This document shows positions 1 through 9,091 of a DNA stretch of 64,000 bases, piece after piece. The translations under genes were made by a program, and so were the position numbers. Positions within the stretch are counted from its first letter, which is position 1; each line of letters begins with the position of its first letter. Source of the stretch: Gemmataceae bacterium (GTDB lineage Bacteria; Planctomycetota; Planctomycetia; Gemmatales; Gemmataceae); NCBI GenBank assembly GCA_019636445.1, contig JAHBXO010000027.1, forward strand, positions 1-64,000, in the 5' to 3' direction. Under the pieces are notes generated by a model, which was not told where the DNA came from, did no database searches, and saw nothing but the letters and a program-made list of their open reading frames with translations.

Positions 1-362
1 AACCAAGGAACCGAAAAGGCAACGCAGCTCCAATCGACGGCCCCATCCGGGGCCGAAAACCAAGGAACCGAAAAGGCAACGCAGCTCCAATCGACGGCCC
101 CATCCGGGGCCGAAAACCAAGGAACCGAAAAGCTACAATCGACGGCCCCATCCGGGGCCGAAAACCAAGGTACCGAAAAGGCAACGCAGTTCCAATCGAT
201 GGCCCCATCCGGGGCCGAAAACCAAGGAACCGAAAAGGCAACGCAGCTACAATCGACGGCCCCATCCGGGGCCGAAAACCAAGGAACCGAAAAGGCAACG
301 CAGCGACAATCGGCGGCCCCATCCGGGGCCGAAAATCAAGGAACCGAAAAGGCAAGGCAGCT
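1..362. repeat. 57-bp tandem repeat (minisatellite), cut by the window edge
   Basis: Units begin at 1, 58, 115, 163, 220, 277 and 334 (the last partial). The period is 57 bp, except the third unit, which is 48 bp after loss of 9 bp. Every complete unit carries the perfect hairpin CGGCCCC-ATCC-GGGGCCG. Both unit lengths are multiples of three, so a frame stays open from base 1 to the stop at 489 and would encode a 19-residue repeat. However, all six frames are open through the unit, so the reading frame alone does not prove coding. The tail of that frame overlaps the end of the ATPase gene on the other strand, which argues against a real C-terminus. Confidence 0.9.
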
Positions 363-419
363 AATACTCAGTCGGTCCGGACGACAAAAATTCTTCTCGA
401 CATTATCTCCACCCGCCCT

Positions 420-1442
420 TTATCGCAACCGAATCGGCGGCAACTCGTTCCTATCCCAGTACTTGTCGTCTTCGTTCTCCAGCCGGTAGCGCCAAGGATT
501 CTTGCTCGTACCCTGGCCCTCGCGGCGGAGGAGCTTGCGGGCGAAGGCGTGGTTCAACCACTCGTAAAGCGTCGTCGCGCTCGGGCGATCCAGGTCCGAT
601 GGCCAGATCTCGCGAAGCTCCTTGTGCGTGATCGCCACCTGGCGAGCCTGCAACAGCGTGAGCACCGTCTGCCAGTTCTCCTCGAACTGCCGCTCGCGCG
701 GGTCGGCCACGGGGCGGAAGACACCCGTGGCGGGGTTCCACTCGTAGGCGAGCCGGGCGGGGGTTTCGGGCCGGCGGGACTGGGCGAGGATCAGGCGGCG
801 GTTCGCGTCGGACTTCAGCTTGCTGTAGCGCGTCAGCTCGAGCGAGGTATCGACGAAGGCGAGCAGGGCACCGGAGCCGCGCGCGGACTGGCCGGGTTCG
901 GCCGCCCGCTTGCGCGGGTGGTGCAGCAGGGCCACCGCCGCGCCGGCCGTGGTTAGGCGGTGCAACGGCTGCAGGGCTTCGAGCAGCGAGGCGGCGTCCG
1001 ATTCGCAGCGGCCTGGCAGGAACGAGGCGAGCGGATCGACGATGAACAGATCGAGTTCGCCGGCGGCACAGGCCTCGACGGCGCGGTCGAGGAGGAGATG
1101 CCATTCGTCGACGGTCGGGCGGCCGCGGAAGGGGCGGGCGAGGAGCTGGACGTGCGGGCCGAGCGGCAGGCGGGCGATGCGTTCGCGCCATTGTTCGAGC
1201 GATTCTTCGGAGACGATCCAGGCGCGGCCGGGGGCGACGGGGCGGTCGAGGAACGGTGTGCCGGTGCCGTGGTGTTGGAGCAGGCCGGCGAGGAGGGTGG
1301 TTTTGCCGGTCTTCCAGAGGCTGGTGAGGAGGGTGACGTCGCCGGGGGCGAGGTAGCCGTGCCAGAGCCAGCGGTCGGCGGGGGGCGGCCCGGCGGCGGC
1401 GAGCGCGTCCATGGGAATCGGACGTAAGTCGTTGACGGGCAT
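420..1442 (-). CDS. RepA-like (AAA_25 type) P-loop ATPase
   Basis: The 340-residue protein has a RecA-like ATPase core. The Walker A motif SLWKTGKTT is at about residues 41-49. A Walker B strand LFIVDPLAS is followed by the sensor-like segment VALLHHPRKR. This layout matches the AAA_25/RepA family of hexameric helicase-like ATPases found in plasmid replication proteins and in many chromosomal genes. The last about 90 residues look like a winged-helix DNA-binding region. The start at 1442 gives MPVNDLRPIP; no strong ribosome binding site is visible. It stands alone between the minisatellite and a divergent efflux pump. A role in DNA replication or repair is inferred from the family only; no primase or other replication partner is adjacent. 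Confidence 0.7.
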   Translation of the reverse strand: MPVNDLRPIPMDALAAAGPPPADRWLWHGYLAPGDVTLLTSLWKTGKTTLLAGLLQHHGTGTPFLDRPVAPGRAWIVSEESLEQWRERIARLPLGPHVQLLARPFRGRPTVDEWHLLLDRAVEACAAGELDLFIVDPLASFLPGRCESDAASLLEALQPLHRLTTAGAAVALLHHPRKRAAEPGQSARGSGALLAFVDTSLELTRYSKLKSDANRRLILAQSRRPETPARLAYEWNPATGVFRPVADPRERQFEENWQTVLTLLQARQVAITHKELREIWPSDLDRPSATTLYEWLNHAFARKLLRREGQGTSKNPWRYRLENEDDKYWDRNELPPIRLR

Positions 1443-1591
1443 GGGTGCTTCCGAAAGTGATGGGATTCCACGGAGGGGTGGCGCAGGCGCGGTGGAGCCA
1501 CTCGGAGCACTATTATGTACTAAAGTTCACTATGCAATGTGCGTAGCGCTCCGCTCTTCTTCCTCGGGTGCGGGCGGATTAGACTGATTGG

Positions 1592-4500
1592 ATGCGCCTC
1601 TCCGACCTCGCCATCCGGAATCCCGTCTTCGCCGTTGTCCTCGCGGCGGCGCTGCTCGTGTTCGGGTCGCTGGCGTACCGCACGCTCGGCGTCAGCCAGT
1701 TCCCGGAACTCGATTTCCCCGTCGTCAGCGTCACCACCTATTACGACGCCGCCAGCCCCGACGTCATCGACCACGACGTGACGGACGTCATCGAAGACGC
1801 CATCTCGCAGGTGGAGGGGATCGACTACGTTCAATCGCAGAGCACCTACGGCGTGAGCCAGGTGACGGTCTACTTCCGGCTCGACAAGAACGTGGACATC
1901 TGCATGCAGGACGTGCGGAACGCCGTGTCGGCCGCGGCGGGCCGGCTGCCGACGGACATCGATCCGCCGGTGGTGTCGAAGCTGAACTTCAACAAGTTCC
2001 CGGTCATCTGGCTCGGCGTGCACGGCAAGAAGCCGCTCAAGGCGCTCAACGACTTCGTGGACAACAAACTCCGGCAGGAAGTGCAATCGATCCCCGGCTC
2101 CGGCGGCGTGATGTACGGCGGGCTGCGGCAGCGGACGATGCGGATCTGGTTGGACCGGGATCAACTGCGGGCGCGGGGGCAGGACGCGCTGGACGCGTTC
2201 CAGTCGATCCGGGACCAGCACGTGGAGCTGCCGGCGGGGTTCCTGGACGGGGGCAAGCGCGAGGCCGACGTGCGCACGATGGGCGAGGCGAAGGACGCCG
2301 GCGAGTTCGCCGAGATCGCGGCGATGAACCGCGACGGGCGCATCGTCAAGCTTACCGAGTACGGCACGATCGAGGACGGCATGGCGGACAAGCGGAACTT
2401 CGCCCGCTTCAACCGCGAGCCGACGGTCGGCGTCGGCGTCATGCGCGCCACCGGTGCGAACGTCGTGCAGGTCTGCGACGAGGTGAAGGCGAAGCTGCCG
2501 ATGCTGCAGAAACTCGCCGCCCAGGAGGGGATCGAGGTCAGCGTCAGCACCGACTTCTCGCTGTTCATCAAGGACGATATCGCGGAGGTGAAGGAGGCGC
2601 TCGTCCTCGGCGTGATCCTGACGGCGCTCGTCACGTTCGTCTTCCTCGGTTCGCTCGGCACCACGCTGAACGTCTGCATCGCCATCCCGACGTCGCTCAT
2701 CGGCACGTTCATCGCCATCAAGTTGCTGGGCTTCACGGTCAACTTCATGACGCTGCTGGCGCTCTCGCTGTCGGTCGGCGTGGTGGTCGACGATGCGATC
2801 CTGGTGCTGGAGAACATCCACCGGCGGATGGAGTTGGGGGAGAAGCGGCGGGACGCGGCGCTGAACGGCGCGCGCGAGATCAGCTTCGCGGCCGGGGCGG
2901 CGACGCTGTCGATCGTGGCGATCTTCCTGCCGGTCGCGTTCATGCAAGGTTCAATCGGTGCGTTCTTCTACCAGTTCGGCATCACGGTGACGGTGGCGGT
3001 GCTGCTGTCGCTGGTCATCGCGCTGACGGTCACGCCGATGCTGTGCTCGTTGTTCCTGCGGGTCGAGCACAAGGGCGCGCCGAAGCCGAAGCATTCAATC
3101 TTCCGGCGGATCGTCGGCTTCCCGCTCACTCTGCTGAAGGCGCTCGTCGTCTGGCCGACGAATAAAGCCCTGGACGCCATCGGCTTCGTCTACATCCGTA
3201 CGCTGCGGTTCGCGCTCTGGTGGCCGTGGCCGTGGCTCTTGCTGGGTGTCGCGATCGCGGCGGCGGCGGGGATCTTCGCCGTGGGCGTCGATCAACCGCT
3301 GCCCTCATGGATGCAGAAATTGTCGGGGCAGGAGCGGTTCACGGTGCGGCCGATCGGGCGGGAACTGGTGCCGAGCGAGGATCAGAACCGCTTCGTCGTG
3401 AACATCATCTGCCCGATCAGCACGAATATCGAGTACGTCGAGGACATCGTCGGCCAGTGCGAGACCGTGCTGGCGGAGCTGAAGGACCCCGGCACGGATA
3501 CGGACCTGGTCGCGTCGATGTTCGCGACGATCTCGTTCCGCCCCGGCTCGCTCATCACGGAGGGGACGGTCTTCGTGCGGCTGATTCCGTCGAGCGACCG
3601 CAAGATGACGCAGGCGGAGGCGATGGCGGAGGTGCGCAAGCGCATGGGCGCCATCGCGGGGATGCGGCCGGTGGTGCTGGACCTGTCGACGCAGGGGTTC
3701 ACGCCGACGCGGGGCTTCCCGGTGAACTTCGCCATCCAGGGGCCGGATTTCGAGACGGTGACGAAACTGTCGGAAGTGGTCCGCCGGAAGATGATCGATA
3801 GCGGCGTGGTGACGGACGTGAACTCGGACTTCCGGCCGGGGATGCAGGAGGTGCAGATCGTGCCGGACCGGGAGAAGGCGGCGGCGCGGAACGTGAGCAT
3901 GCGGCGGCTGGCGTTCGTGCTGGCGGTCGGGACGGGCGGCTTCCGCGACGGCCGCTTCACCCCGCCGGTGGAGGGAAGCGGCACGGCGCGCCGGTACGAT
4001 GTGCGGCTGCGCTACCTCGAGGGCCAGCGCTCCTCGCCGGATGCGATCCTCGACGACTTCGTGAAGAACGACGACGGCAAGCTGATCCCGATCCGGGATG
4101 TGGCGACGGTGAAGGTGATCTCCACGCTGCCGACGATCCACCGCTACAACCACGCGCGGAAGGTGGAGCTGACGGCGAACATGGCGCCGGGCGTGTCGCA
4201 AGGGGAAGCGATCGCGCGGAGCCTCGCGCTGGCGGAGGAGTCGCGCGTCGAGCTGGGCCTGCCGGAAAGTTACCGCGTCGTGACGCTCGGCAACGCGTCG
4301 GCGATGGCGCAAACGATGTCGTCGCTGTTCACGTGCCTCGTGCTCGGCTTCGTCTTCGCGTACATGATCCTCGGCGTGCAGTTCAAGTCGTTCCTGCACC
4401 CGTTCACGGTGCTGCTGGCGGTGCCGTTCGGCGTCACGGGGGCGCTGGCGACGCTCTGGTGGTACGGGGACACGCTGAACATGATGAGCATGATCGGCCT

Positions 4501-4837
4501 GGTGCTGCTGGCGGGCTTGGTGAAGAAGAATTCGATCGTGCTGGTGGACTACGCGAACCGGATGCGGAAACAGAAGAACCTGACCGCGCGGGACGCGATG
4601 CTGGAGGCGGCGCGGGTGCGGTTGCGGCCGATCATCATGACGTCGATTGCGCTGATCGCGGGCGCGGTACCGCTGGCCATCGGCGTCAGCGCCGGCTCGG
4701 AGACGCGGGCGCCGCTGGCGCGGAGCATCATCGGCGGCAGCGCGCTGGCTACGGTCATCACGCTGGTGGTGGTGCCGGTGTTCTATTGCGTCTTCGAGCG
4801 GTTTCTCGCGTGGCTCGCGCGGCAGTCGAAGGCGTGA
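1592..4837 (+). CDS. RND-family efflux transporter, inner-membrane pump
   Basis: The 1081-residue protein is full length for the AcrB/HAE-1 family (usually about 1030-1060). It begins with the typical MRLSDLAIRNPVFAVV, followed by the first membrane helix and the porter-domain segment QFPELDFPVVSV. TM4 carries the proton-relay pair in VVVDDAILVLENIHRRM (two Asp at about residue 400). A second membrane block near the C-terminus contains GLVKKNSIVLVDYANRMRK. Such pumps exchange protons for drugs or other amphiphiles and normally work with a periplasmic adaptor and an outer-membrane channel. Neither partner gene lies next to it, so they must be elsewhere. The gene converges with the pseudouridine synthase, leaving 15 bp between stop codons. 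Confidence 0.93.
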   Translation: MRLSDLAIRNPVFAVVLAAALLVFGSLAYRTLGVSQFPELDFPVVSVTTYYDAASPDVIDHDVTDVIEDAISQVEGIDYVQSQSTYGVSQVTVYFRLDKNVDICMQDVRNAVSAAAGRLPTDIDPPVVSKLNFNKFPVIWLGVHGKKPLKALNDFVDNKLRQEVQSIPGSGGVMYGGLRQRTMRIWLDRDQLRARGQDALDAFQSIRDQHVELPAGFLDGGKREADVRTMGEAKDAGEFAEIAAMNRDGRIVKLTEYGTIEDGMADKRNFARFNREPTVGVGVMRATGANVVQVCDEVKAKLPMLQKLAAQEGIEVSVSTDFSLFIKDDIAEVKEALVLGVILTALVTFVFLGSLGTTLNVCIAIPTSLIGTFIAIKLLGFTVNFMTLLALSLSVGVVVDDAILVLENIHRRMELGEKRRDAALNGAREISFAAGAATLSIVAIFLPVAFMQGSIGAFFYQFGITVTVAVLLSLVIALTVTPMLCSLFLRVEHKGAPKPKHSIFRRIVGFPLTLLKALVVWPTNKALDAIGFVYIRTLRFALWWPWPWLLLGVAIAAAAGIFAVGVDQPLPSWMQKLSGQERFTVRPIGRELVPSEDQNRFVVNIICPISTNIEYVEDIVGQCETVLAELKDPGTDTDLVASMFATISFRPGSLITEGTVFVRLIPSSDRKMTQAEAMAEVRKRMGAIAGMRPVVLDLSTQGFTPTRGFPVNFAIQGPDFETVTKLSEVVRRKMIDSGVVTDVNSDFRPGMQEVQIVPDREKAAARNVSMRRLAFVLAVGTGGFRDGRFTPPVEGSGTARRYDVRLRYLEGQRSSPDAILDDFVKNDDGKLIPIRDVATVKVISTLPTIHRYNHARKVELTANMAPGVSQGEAIARSLALAEESRVELGLPESYRVVTLGNASAMAQTMSSLFTCLVLGFVFAYMILGVQFKSFLHPFTVLLAVPFGVTGALATLWWYGDTLNMMSMIGLVLLAGLVKKNSIVLVDYANRMRKQKNLTARDAMLEAARVRLRPIIMTSIALIAGAVPLAIGVSAGSETRAPLARSIIGGSALATVITLVVVPVFYCVFERFLAWLARQSKA

Positions 4838-4852
4838 TGGCGTTGGGTGCCG

Positions 4853-5716
4853 TCATCGCGTCGTCCCGCCGATTGGCACGATGCGGGCGAGTTCCGACGG
4901 CCAGGGCGCGGCGATCTCGATGCGCCGGCTGTGGACGGGATGGGGGAATGCGAGCCGCGCCGCGTGCAGGCCGAGACGGTGGGCGGGGTCGGATGCGGCA
5001 CCGTAGTCGGCGTCGCCGATCACGGGGCAGCCCAGCCCGGCGAGGTGCACGCGGATCTGGTGCTTGCGACCCGTCTCGATCAGGACTTCCACGAGTGAAT
5101 AACCGCCCCGCCGCGCGACGACCCGATACCGGCTGACGGCGCGCTTCGCGCCCGGCGAACTGGCCGCGACGGCCCGCACCCGCAGGTTCGCCCCCTCGAT
5201 CAGGTAATTGTCGACGGTCCCGCGTTCGTGAGGTGGTTCACCCTCCACGATCGCGAGATACGACTTCTCGATCGCGTCCCAGTTCGCTTGCAGGCGATCG
5301 CGCATGGCGGCCGTACGCGCGAAGAGCAGCACGCCCGACGTGCCGCGATCGAGGCGATGCACGACGAACGGCCGGTCCCGCGTTTGCGCCGCGAGCCGGA
5401 CGAAGGCGGTGTCCTCTTTCTCGGAGTCGGTGGCGACGGTCAGCAGGCCGGCGGGCTTGTCGATCGCGAGGAGGGCGTCGTCCTGATACAGGATCGCCAG
5501 GTTTGTTCGATTGGGTCGTTCGCGGGCGATGGAGACGCGGTCGCCGGGCAGGAGCGCGCGGTCGTGCCGCGTGGCGGACTCGCCATTGACGAGCACGCGG
5601 CCGGAACGGAGCAGGTCCTTGACGCGCGTGCGGTTCATGGGCGCGAGCGCCGCGAGCAGCCAGGGCAGCAGCGCGGCGTCGGCGGTCACGGGCGGCAAAT
5701 CGTGGCCGGAGTTCAT
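4853..5716 (-). CDS. RluA/RluD-type pseudouridine synthase
   Basis: The 287-residue protein carries an N-terminal S4 RNA-binding domain (about residues 15-65, with RTRVKDLLRSGRVLVNG) and then the RluA catalytic domain. The signature HRLDRGTSG contains the catalytic Asp that attacks the uridine. The downstream segment RKHQIRVHLAGLGCPVIGD is also typical. It would isomerise uridines in 23S rRNA or tRNA in the cytoplasm; the exact target position cannot be read from sequence. The start at 5716 (MNSGHDLPP) was chosen because it leaves a complete S4 domain. Longer in-frame upstream sequence overlaps the divergent antitoxin gene and resembles no family. It is transcribed away from the toxin-antitoxin pair. 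Confidence 0.9.
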   Translation of the reverse strand: MNSGHDLPPVTADAALLPWLLAALAPMNRTRVKDLLRSGRVLVNGESATRHDRALLPGDRVSIARERPNRTNLAILYQDDALLAIDKPAGLLTVATDSEKEDTAFVRLAAQTRDRPFVVHRLDRGTSGVLLFARTAAMRDRLQANWDAIEKSYLAIVEGEPPHERGTVDNYLIEGANLRVRAVAASSPGAKRAVSRYRVVARRGGYSLVEVLIETGRKHQIRVHLAGLGCPVIGDADYGAASDPAHRLGLHAARLAFPHPVHSRRIEIAAPWPSELARIVPIGGTTR

Positions 5717-5810
5717 GGAGTCACGATACGCGGCGGCCGACGAGTGGACGCGCCGCTTCGTGCTGTCACCGCGACGAGAGTCGGTTATCATGGGTTTGGG
5801 AGGACGCACG

Positions 5811-6053
5811 ATGAATGCCAATGTGGATTCGGTCTTATCGGTCGCGGAATCATTGACCGTGCCCGAGCGACACGAGTTGATCGATCGCCTTTTGGAAGGC
5901 TTGCCGGAATCGAGCGAGAAGGTGGAATTGAGCGACGCTTGGATGGCCGAAATCGCCAAGCGTTCGCTCGAGCTCGACGCGGAAGCCACGACGACCGTCG
6001 CTTGGTCGGAGATCCAAGCCCGTTGGCGACTACGGAACGGCAACCGTGGTTGA
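5811..6053 (+). CDS. Putative addiction-module antitoxin (TIGR02574-like)
   Basis: The 80-residue protein has the segment SVAESLTVPERHELIDRLL near its N-terminus and ends in a helical region with WSEIQARWRLRNG. This pattern is that of the small 'putative addiction module component' family, which is usually encoded directly upstream of RelE/ParE toxins. The ATG at 5811 is preceded by GGGAGG at a good distance, so it was preferred over the in-frame ATG at 5790. Its last 8 bases overlap the toxin gene, which supports translational coupling. It should bind and neutralise the toxin and may repress the shared promoter; both are inferred from the family. Confidence 0.82.
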   Translation: MNANVDSVLSVAESLTVPERHELIDRLLEGLPESSEKVELSDAWMAEIAKRSLELDAEATTTVAWSEIQARWRLRNGNRG

Positions 6054-6333
6054 AATCCGTTTCCTCGTGAAAGCGGATTTCGATCTCGAAGCGGCCATCG
6101 CGTGGTTCGAGGACCGCAGCCACCGTGCCGCCCGTCGATTCGAGGTCGAGGTCGCGGCGGCGTTGGATCGCATTGCCCGATTCCCCGAACTCTACGCGCG
6201 CATCGACGAACGGCATCGCATTTGTCCCATTCGCAAGTCGCAGTTCCTCCTGGTTTACCGATTCCAACCAACGACCAAGACCATCACCGTCGTCGCGGTA
6301 CCCCACGCTCACCAGGAACCGCGCGACTGGTGA
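6046..6333 (+). CDS. ParE/RelE-type toxin
   Basis: The 95-residue protein has the ParE/RelE fold signature: an N-terminal strand VEIRFLVKADFDLEAAIAWF, a helix rich in arginine (RAARRFEVEVAAALDRIARF), and a C-terminal strand block RKSQFLLVYRF followed by TITVVAVPHAHQEP. The start is GTG at 6046, inside the antitoxin gene (8-bp overlap). ParE members poison gyrase and RelE members cut mRNA on the ribosome; the sequence does not decide between them. The pair lies between rRNA-modification and pilin-like genes and has no other mobile genes beside it. Its stop is 15 bp from the stop of the convergent pilin-signal gene. Confidence 0.85.
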   Translation: MVEIRFLVKADFDLEAAIAWFEDRSHRAARRFEVEVAAALDRIARFPELYARIDERHRICPIRKSQFLLVYRFQPTTKTITVVAVPHAHQEPRDW

Positions 6334-6348
6334 ATCGTCTCTTCTTGC

Positions 6349-7590
6349 TCACGGCACGGGCGGTTCGGCGCTGGCCGATTCGATCGCGACCGGAGCCGGC
6401 GGGAATGTCGGGGCGAAGGCGATCTTGATCTTCGGCAGGATGCGCATCACCACGACGAAACTCGCGAGGCCGCCCGCCGTGAGCAGGATGCCTTGCAGGT
6501 TCGTCCAGACCGCGGCGGAGAGCGTGAGGGCGAAGATGACGGCGGCGGGTATGACGAGGCCGAAGATCGCGAGGCGGAAGCCGAGGGCGCGGACGGTGCT
6601 GCCGCCGACGATGGCGAGGGCGGTGCCGGCGGAGAGGGCGATGGCGCCGGGCAACGAGACGTACTCCTGGGCGAAGTAGAGCAGCGGATAGGTGGCGGCG
6701 AAGGTGCCGATGGTGAGGAGGAGCAGCCAGCGGTCGAAGGACTCGCCGCCGTAGGCGCGGGCGATGAGGCCGATGAGCAGGCCGAAGACGCCGACGCTGA
6801 TGGGGCCGAGCCAGGTGAGTTCGCCAAGGCGGTCGATGGGGGCGATGCCGAGGACGTCGAGGCGGAGGGGTTGGCCGAAGAGCAGGCGCTTGTAGTCCCA
6901 GGTGTAGTTGGTGACTCCGGAGGCGCGTTCGAGCTTGGTGGGCTGGAGGGAGAGTTCCAGCATGCGGATGTCGGAGCCGTTGGCGGCGAGGGCGATCTGG
7001 AACTGGTCGAGGATGCCGCCCGGGGGCACGGAGAGTTCGTAGAGGCCCTTGCCGACGGCGGTGTAGGTGATGTCCAGTGCGGTGGGTTCGGCGGCGAGAG
7101 GGCCGCGCCAGACGAGCTTGCCGCCGCGCATCGCCACGCGGTCGCTCTCCTTCCCGCCGACGGTCACGGAGAGGTCCGCGAGCGAGATCACCTGCGGCGG
7201 CAGCGGCATTTCCAGTTCGCACTCCTCCTGATCCTTCGCCAGCGGCGAGCGCACGGCCTGGAGCTTGCCTTCGAACTTCGCCTCGTAGATCGATTCCGGC
7301 GTGGCCGTGCCGACGGATAGCTTGGGCGTCAGTTCGATGGCGGCGGTGAAGGATTTGACGTTCGCGTGCGGGCGGGGCCTGGCGGACTCGCCGGCGTTCG
7401 CCGCCTGCTGCAGGTTCTGCGCGGCGAACTGCGGGCCGGCGCCGAACTGCTGTTCGTTCGCCAGCTTCTGCCGCATGGCGGCGCTGCGCACCTTCTGCAC
7501 GGCCGGGAGCAGCAGGCCGATGAGCAAGGCGATGACGAAGACGACGACGAGGAGTTCGATGAGCGTGAAGGCGGAGCGGTGCCGGGACAT
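6349..7590 (-). CDS. Pilin-signal protein with a multi-pass membrane C-terminus
   Basis: The 413-residue protein starts MSRHRSAFTLIELLVVV, a type IV prepilin/pseudopilin signal. Glu is at +5 of the mature form, but Ala replaces the usual Gly before the cleavage site. The middle part (about residues 40-270) is soluble and beta-rich. Unusually for a pilin, the C-terminal third has several membrane helices, including GPISVGVFGLLIGLI and AIALSAGTALAIVGG. A strong GGAGG lies 6 bases before the ATG at 7590; an upstream in-frame start at 7632 lacks this. Planctomycetes encode many pilin-signal proteins, but most are single-pass. Function is unknown; it may be a membrane anchor or an unusual secretion-system component. 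Confidence 0.7.
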   Translation of the reverse strand: MSRHRSAFTLIELLVVVFVIALLIGLLLPAVQKVRSAAMRQKLANEQQFGAGPQFAAQNLQQAANAGESARPRPHANVKSFTAAIELTPKLSVGTATPESIYEAKFEGKLQAVRSPLAKDQEECELEMPLPPQVISLADLSVTVGGKESDRVAMRGGKLVWRGPLAAEPTALDITYTAVGKGLYELSVPPGGILDQFQIALAANGSDIRMLELSLQPTKLERASGVTNYTWDYKRLLFGQPLRLDVLGIAPIDRLGELTWLGPISVGVFGLLIGLIARAYGGESFDRWLLLLTIGTFAATYPLLYFAQEYVSLPGAIALSAGTALAIVGGSTVRALGFRLAIFGLVIPAAVIFALTLSAAVWTNLQGILLTAGGLASFVVVMRILPKIKIAFAPTFPPAPVAIESASAEPPVP

Positions 7591-7823
7591 GGGAAACCTC
7601 CCGAAGAGATAGGAATGATGAGCGATACGCACGGGCGTGCGGGTTGGTCCGGCCGCGGCGCGGGGTTGTGACAGGTTCGTTGCGCAACGGGAACGGACTG
7701 GAAGGGGATACTTCGCCAGAGCCGAACGGGTTTCGGCTTGTTGAAAAAGGCAGCGGTCGGTACCTTTCGGCCGACTGAATTCGCCCGCGGATTCCCCCCG
7801 TCCCCCTTCGTCAAGGACGATCC

Positions 7824-8681
7824 ATGCGAAAGACCCTGTGCCTCGCCGGCTTCGCGTCGGCCGCGCTGTTCGTGTCGAACGGCTTCACGCAGTCGCCGCC
7901 CTCGAAGCCCGAACCACTGACGATTCCGCCAACGACCACCGTACCCGCCGCGATGCCGATCCCGGCCGCCTACTACCCGCCGACCCTGACCGTACAGCCG
8001 GTCTCCGCGCCGCCGCCGACGGTGCTGCCGACGCCGATCGCGGAGTGGACCCCCACGCCCCCCGCGACGGCGCAACTCGTCACGAAAGTGATTTCGATCG
8101 GCGACGTGATCCTGCAACCCGGTACGAGCGGCACGAAGTCCGCGCTCGTCGACCGCGCCGAACGGCTGACGAACCTCCTCGAAGGTTTCGTCGCGCCGGC
8201 GAGCTGGACGAGCGCCGGCGGTCGCGGGTCGATGGTCTACTTCGCCACGAACAACACGCTCGTCGTGAACAACGAGGAGCGAATCGTTCGAGATGTGGAA
8301 ACCTGGATCGACCGGCTGCGCGATGCCTCCCGGCCGACGGTGTCGGTGTCGATCGACCAGATCCGTTGCGCCCCCGGCGCGCTGGCGAAGCTCGGCTTCG
8401 ACGCGAAGACGACCTGCTTGACGCCGGAGCAGCGTGCCCGGGCGATGAAGGCCTGCGAGGCCGGCCCGAACGCCGTGGCGATGCCGCCGATGGTGAAGCC
8501 GGAACCGAAGTCGATGCCGGTTCGATTCGTGGCCGCGCTGCCGCAGCCGACGAAGGGACCGACCGCGTGCGAGCTGGTTGCCGAATATCGCAAGGCGTGC
8601 GCCGAAGGGCGCACCGACGACGCGAAGGCGCTCGCCGTGCGGGCGCTCAGCCTCGACCCGAAGTGCTTCACCGAGAAGTAA
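7824..8681 (+). CDS. Secreted proline-rich protein, unknown function
   Basis: The 285-residue protein has a signal peptide (MRKTLCLAGFASAALFVSNG). A proline- and alanine-rich linker runs to about residue 80. A domain of about 100 residues with VTKVISIGDVILQPG and a segment ending NNEERIVRDVETWIDRLR resembles the small repeat (NolW/secretin-like) domains seen in planctomycete envelope proteins, though the match is weak. The last 30 residues (ELVAEYRKACAEGRTDDAKA) look like a single TPR hairpin. Four Cys lie in the second half. It is followed by a clear intrinsic terminator, so it is probably transcribed alone. No enzyme motif was recognised. Confidence 0.65.
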   Translation: MRKTLCLAGFASAALFVSNGFTQSPPSKPEPLTIPPTTTVPAAMPIPAAYYPPTLTVQPVSAPPPTVLPTPIAEWTPTPPATAQLVTKVISIGDVILQPGTSGTKSALVDRAERLTNLLEGFVAPASWTSAGGRGSMVYFATNNTLVVNNEERIVRDVETWIDRLRDASRPTVSVSIDQIRCAPGALAKLGFDAKTTCLTPEQRARAMKACEAGPNAVAMPPMVKPEPKSMPVRFVAALPQPTKGPTACELVAEYRKACAEGRTDDAKALAVRALSLDPKCFTEK

Positions 8682-8701
8682 GCGGTGCGGGAGCTTACGA
8701 G

Positions 8702-8729
8702 CGAGCGGGGTTCAACCCCGCTCGTTTTT
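8702..8729 (+). terminator. Intrinsic terminator after the secreted protein
   Basis: A 9-bp stem (CGAGCGGGG at 8702-8710 with CCCCGCTCG at 8716-8724) has a 5-nt loop and is followed by TTTTT. It ends transcription of the plus-strand gene stopping at 8681 and overlaps the last codons of the convergent exporter gene. Confidence 0.85.
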
Positions 8730-9071
8730 CGTTGGCGGGACGGGTTCGGGCGCGGGGGGTGTGAGCAGTTTGAGGCCGACGATGCCGGCGACGATCAGGC
8801 CGGCACAGGCGAGGCGTCCGGCGGTGGCGGCTTCGCCGAAGAGCAGGATGCCGAGGATCAGGGTGCCGACGGCGCCGATGCCGGTCCAGACGGCGTAGGC
8901 GGTGCCGAGGGGGAGCGTCCGCAGGGCGAGACCGAGGAGGGCGAGGCTGACGGCCATCGCGAGGACGGTGCCCACGGAGGGCCAGAAGCGGGAAAAGCCT
9001 TGCGAATATTTGAGGCCGACGGCCCAGGCGATTTCGAACAGGCCGGCCAGGAACAGAATTGCCCACGCCAT
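8712..9071 (-). CDS. gdx: SMR-family guanidinium exporter Gdx (formerly SugE)
   Basis: The 119-residue protein has four membrane helices and the SugE/Gdx signatures: GLFEIAWAVGLKYSQGFSR at the start (membrane-embedded Glu about residue 13, then GLKY) and LPLGTAYAVWTGIGAVG in helix 3. Gdx proteins exchange two protons for one guanidinium ion across the inner membrane. The start at 9071 (MAWAILF) is preceded by GAGGTG, and a longer in-frame start at 9107 would run into the riboswitch. A guanidine-II riboswitch lies just upstream, independently supporting guanidinium as the substrate. A short charged tail (PVPPTKNERG) extends past helix 4. Expression should rise when guanidine accumulates. Confidence 0.93.
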   Translation of the reverse strand: MAWAILFLAGLFEIAWAVGLKYSQGFSRFWPSVGTVLAMAVSLALLGLALRTLPLGTAYAVWTGIGAVGTLILGILLFGEAATAGRLACAGLIVAGIVGLKLLTPPAPEPVPPTKNERG

Positions 9072-9091
9072 AACGCACCTCGGCGTTGTTG

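Noticed and set aside
1..362. CRISPR array
   Set aside because: The 57-bp units follow each other without unique spacers, and one unit is shortened by 9 bp; no cas genes are near.
1588..3165. 525-residue frame overlapping the RND pump
   Set aside because: Same strand, other frame; Arg/Gly-rich shadow of the efflux gene.
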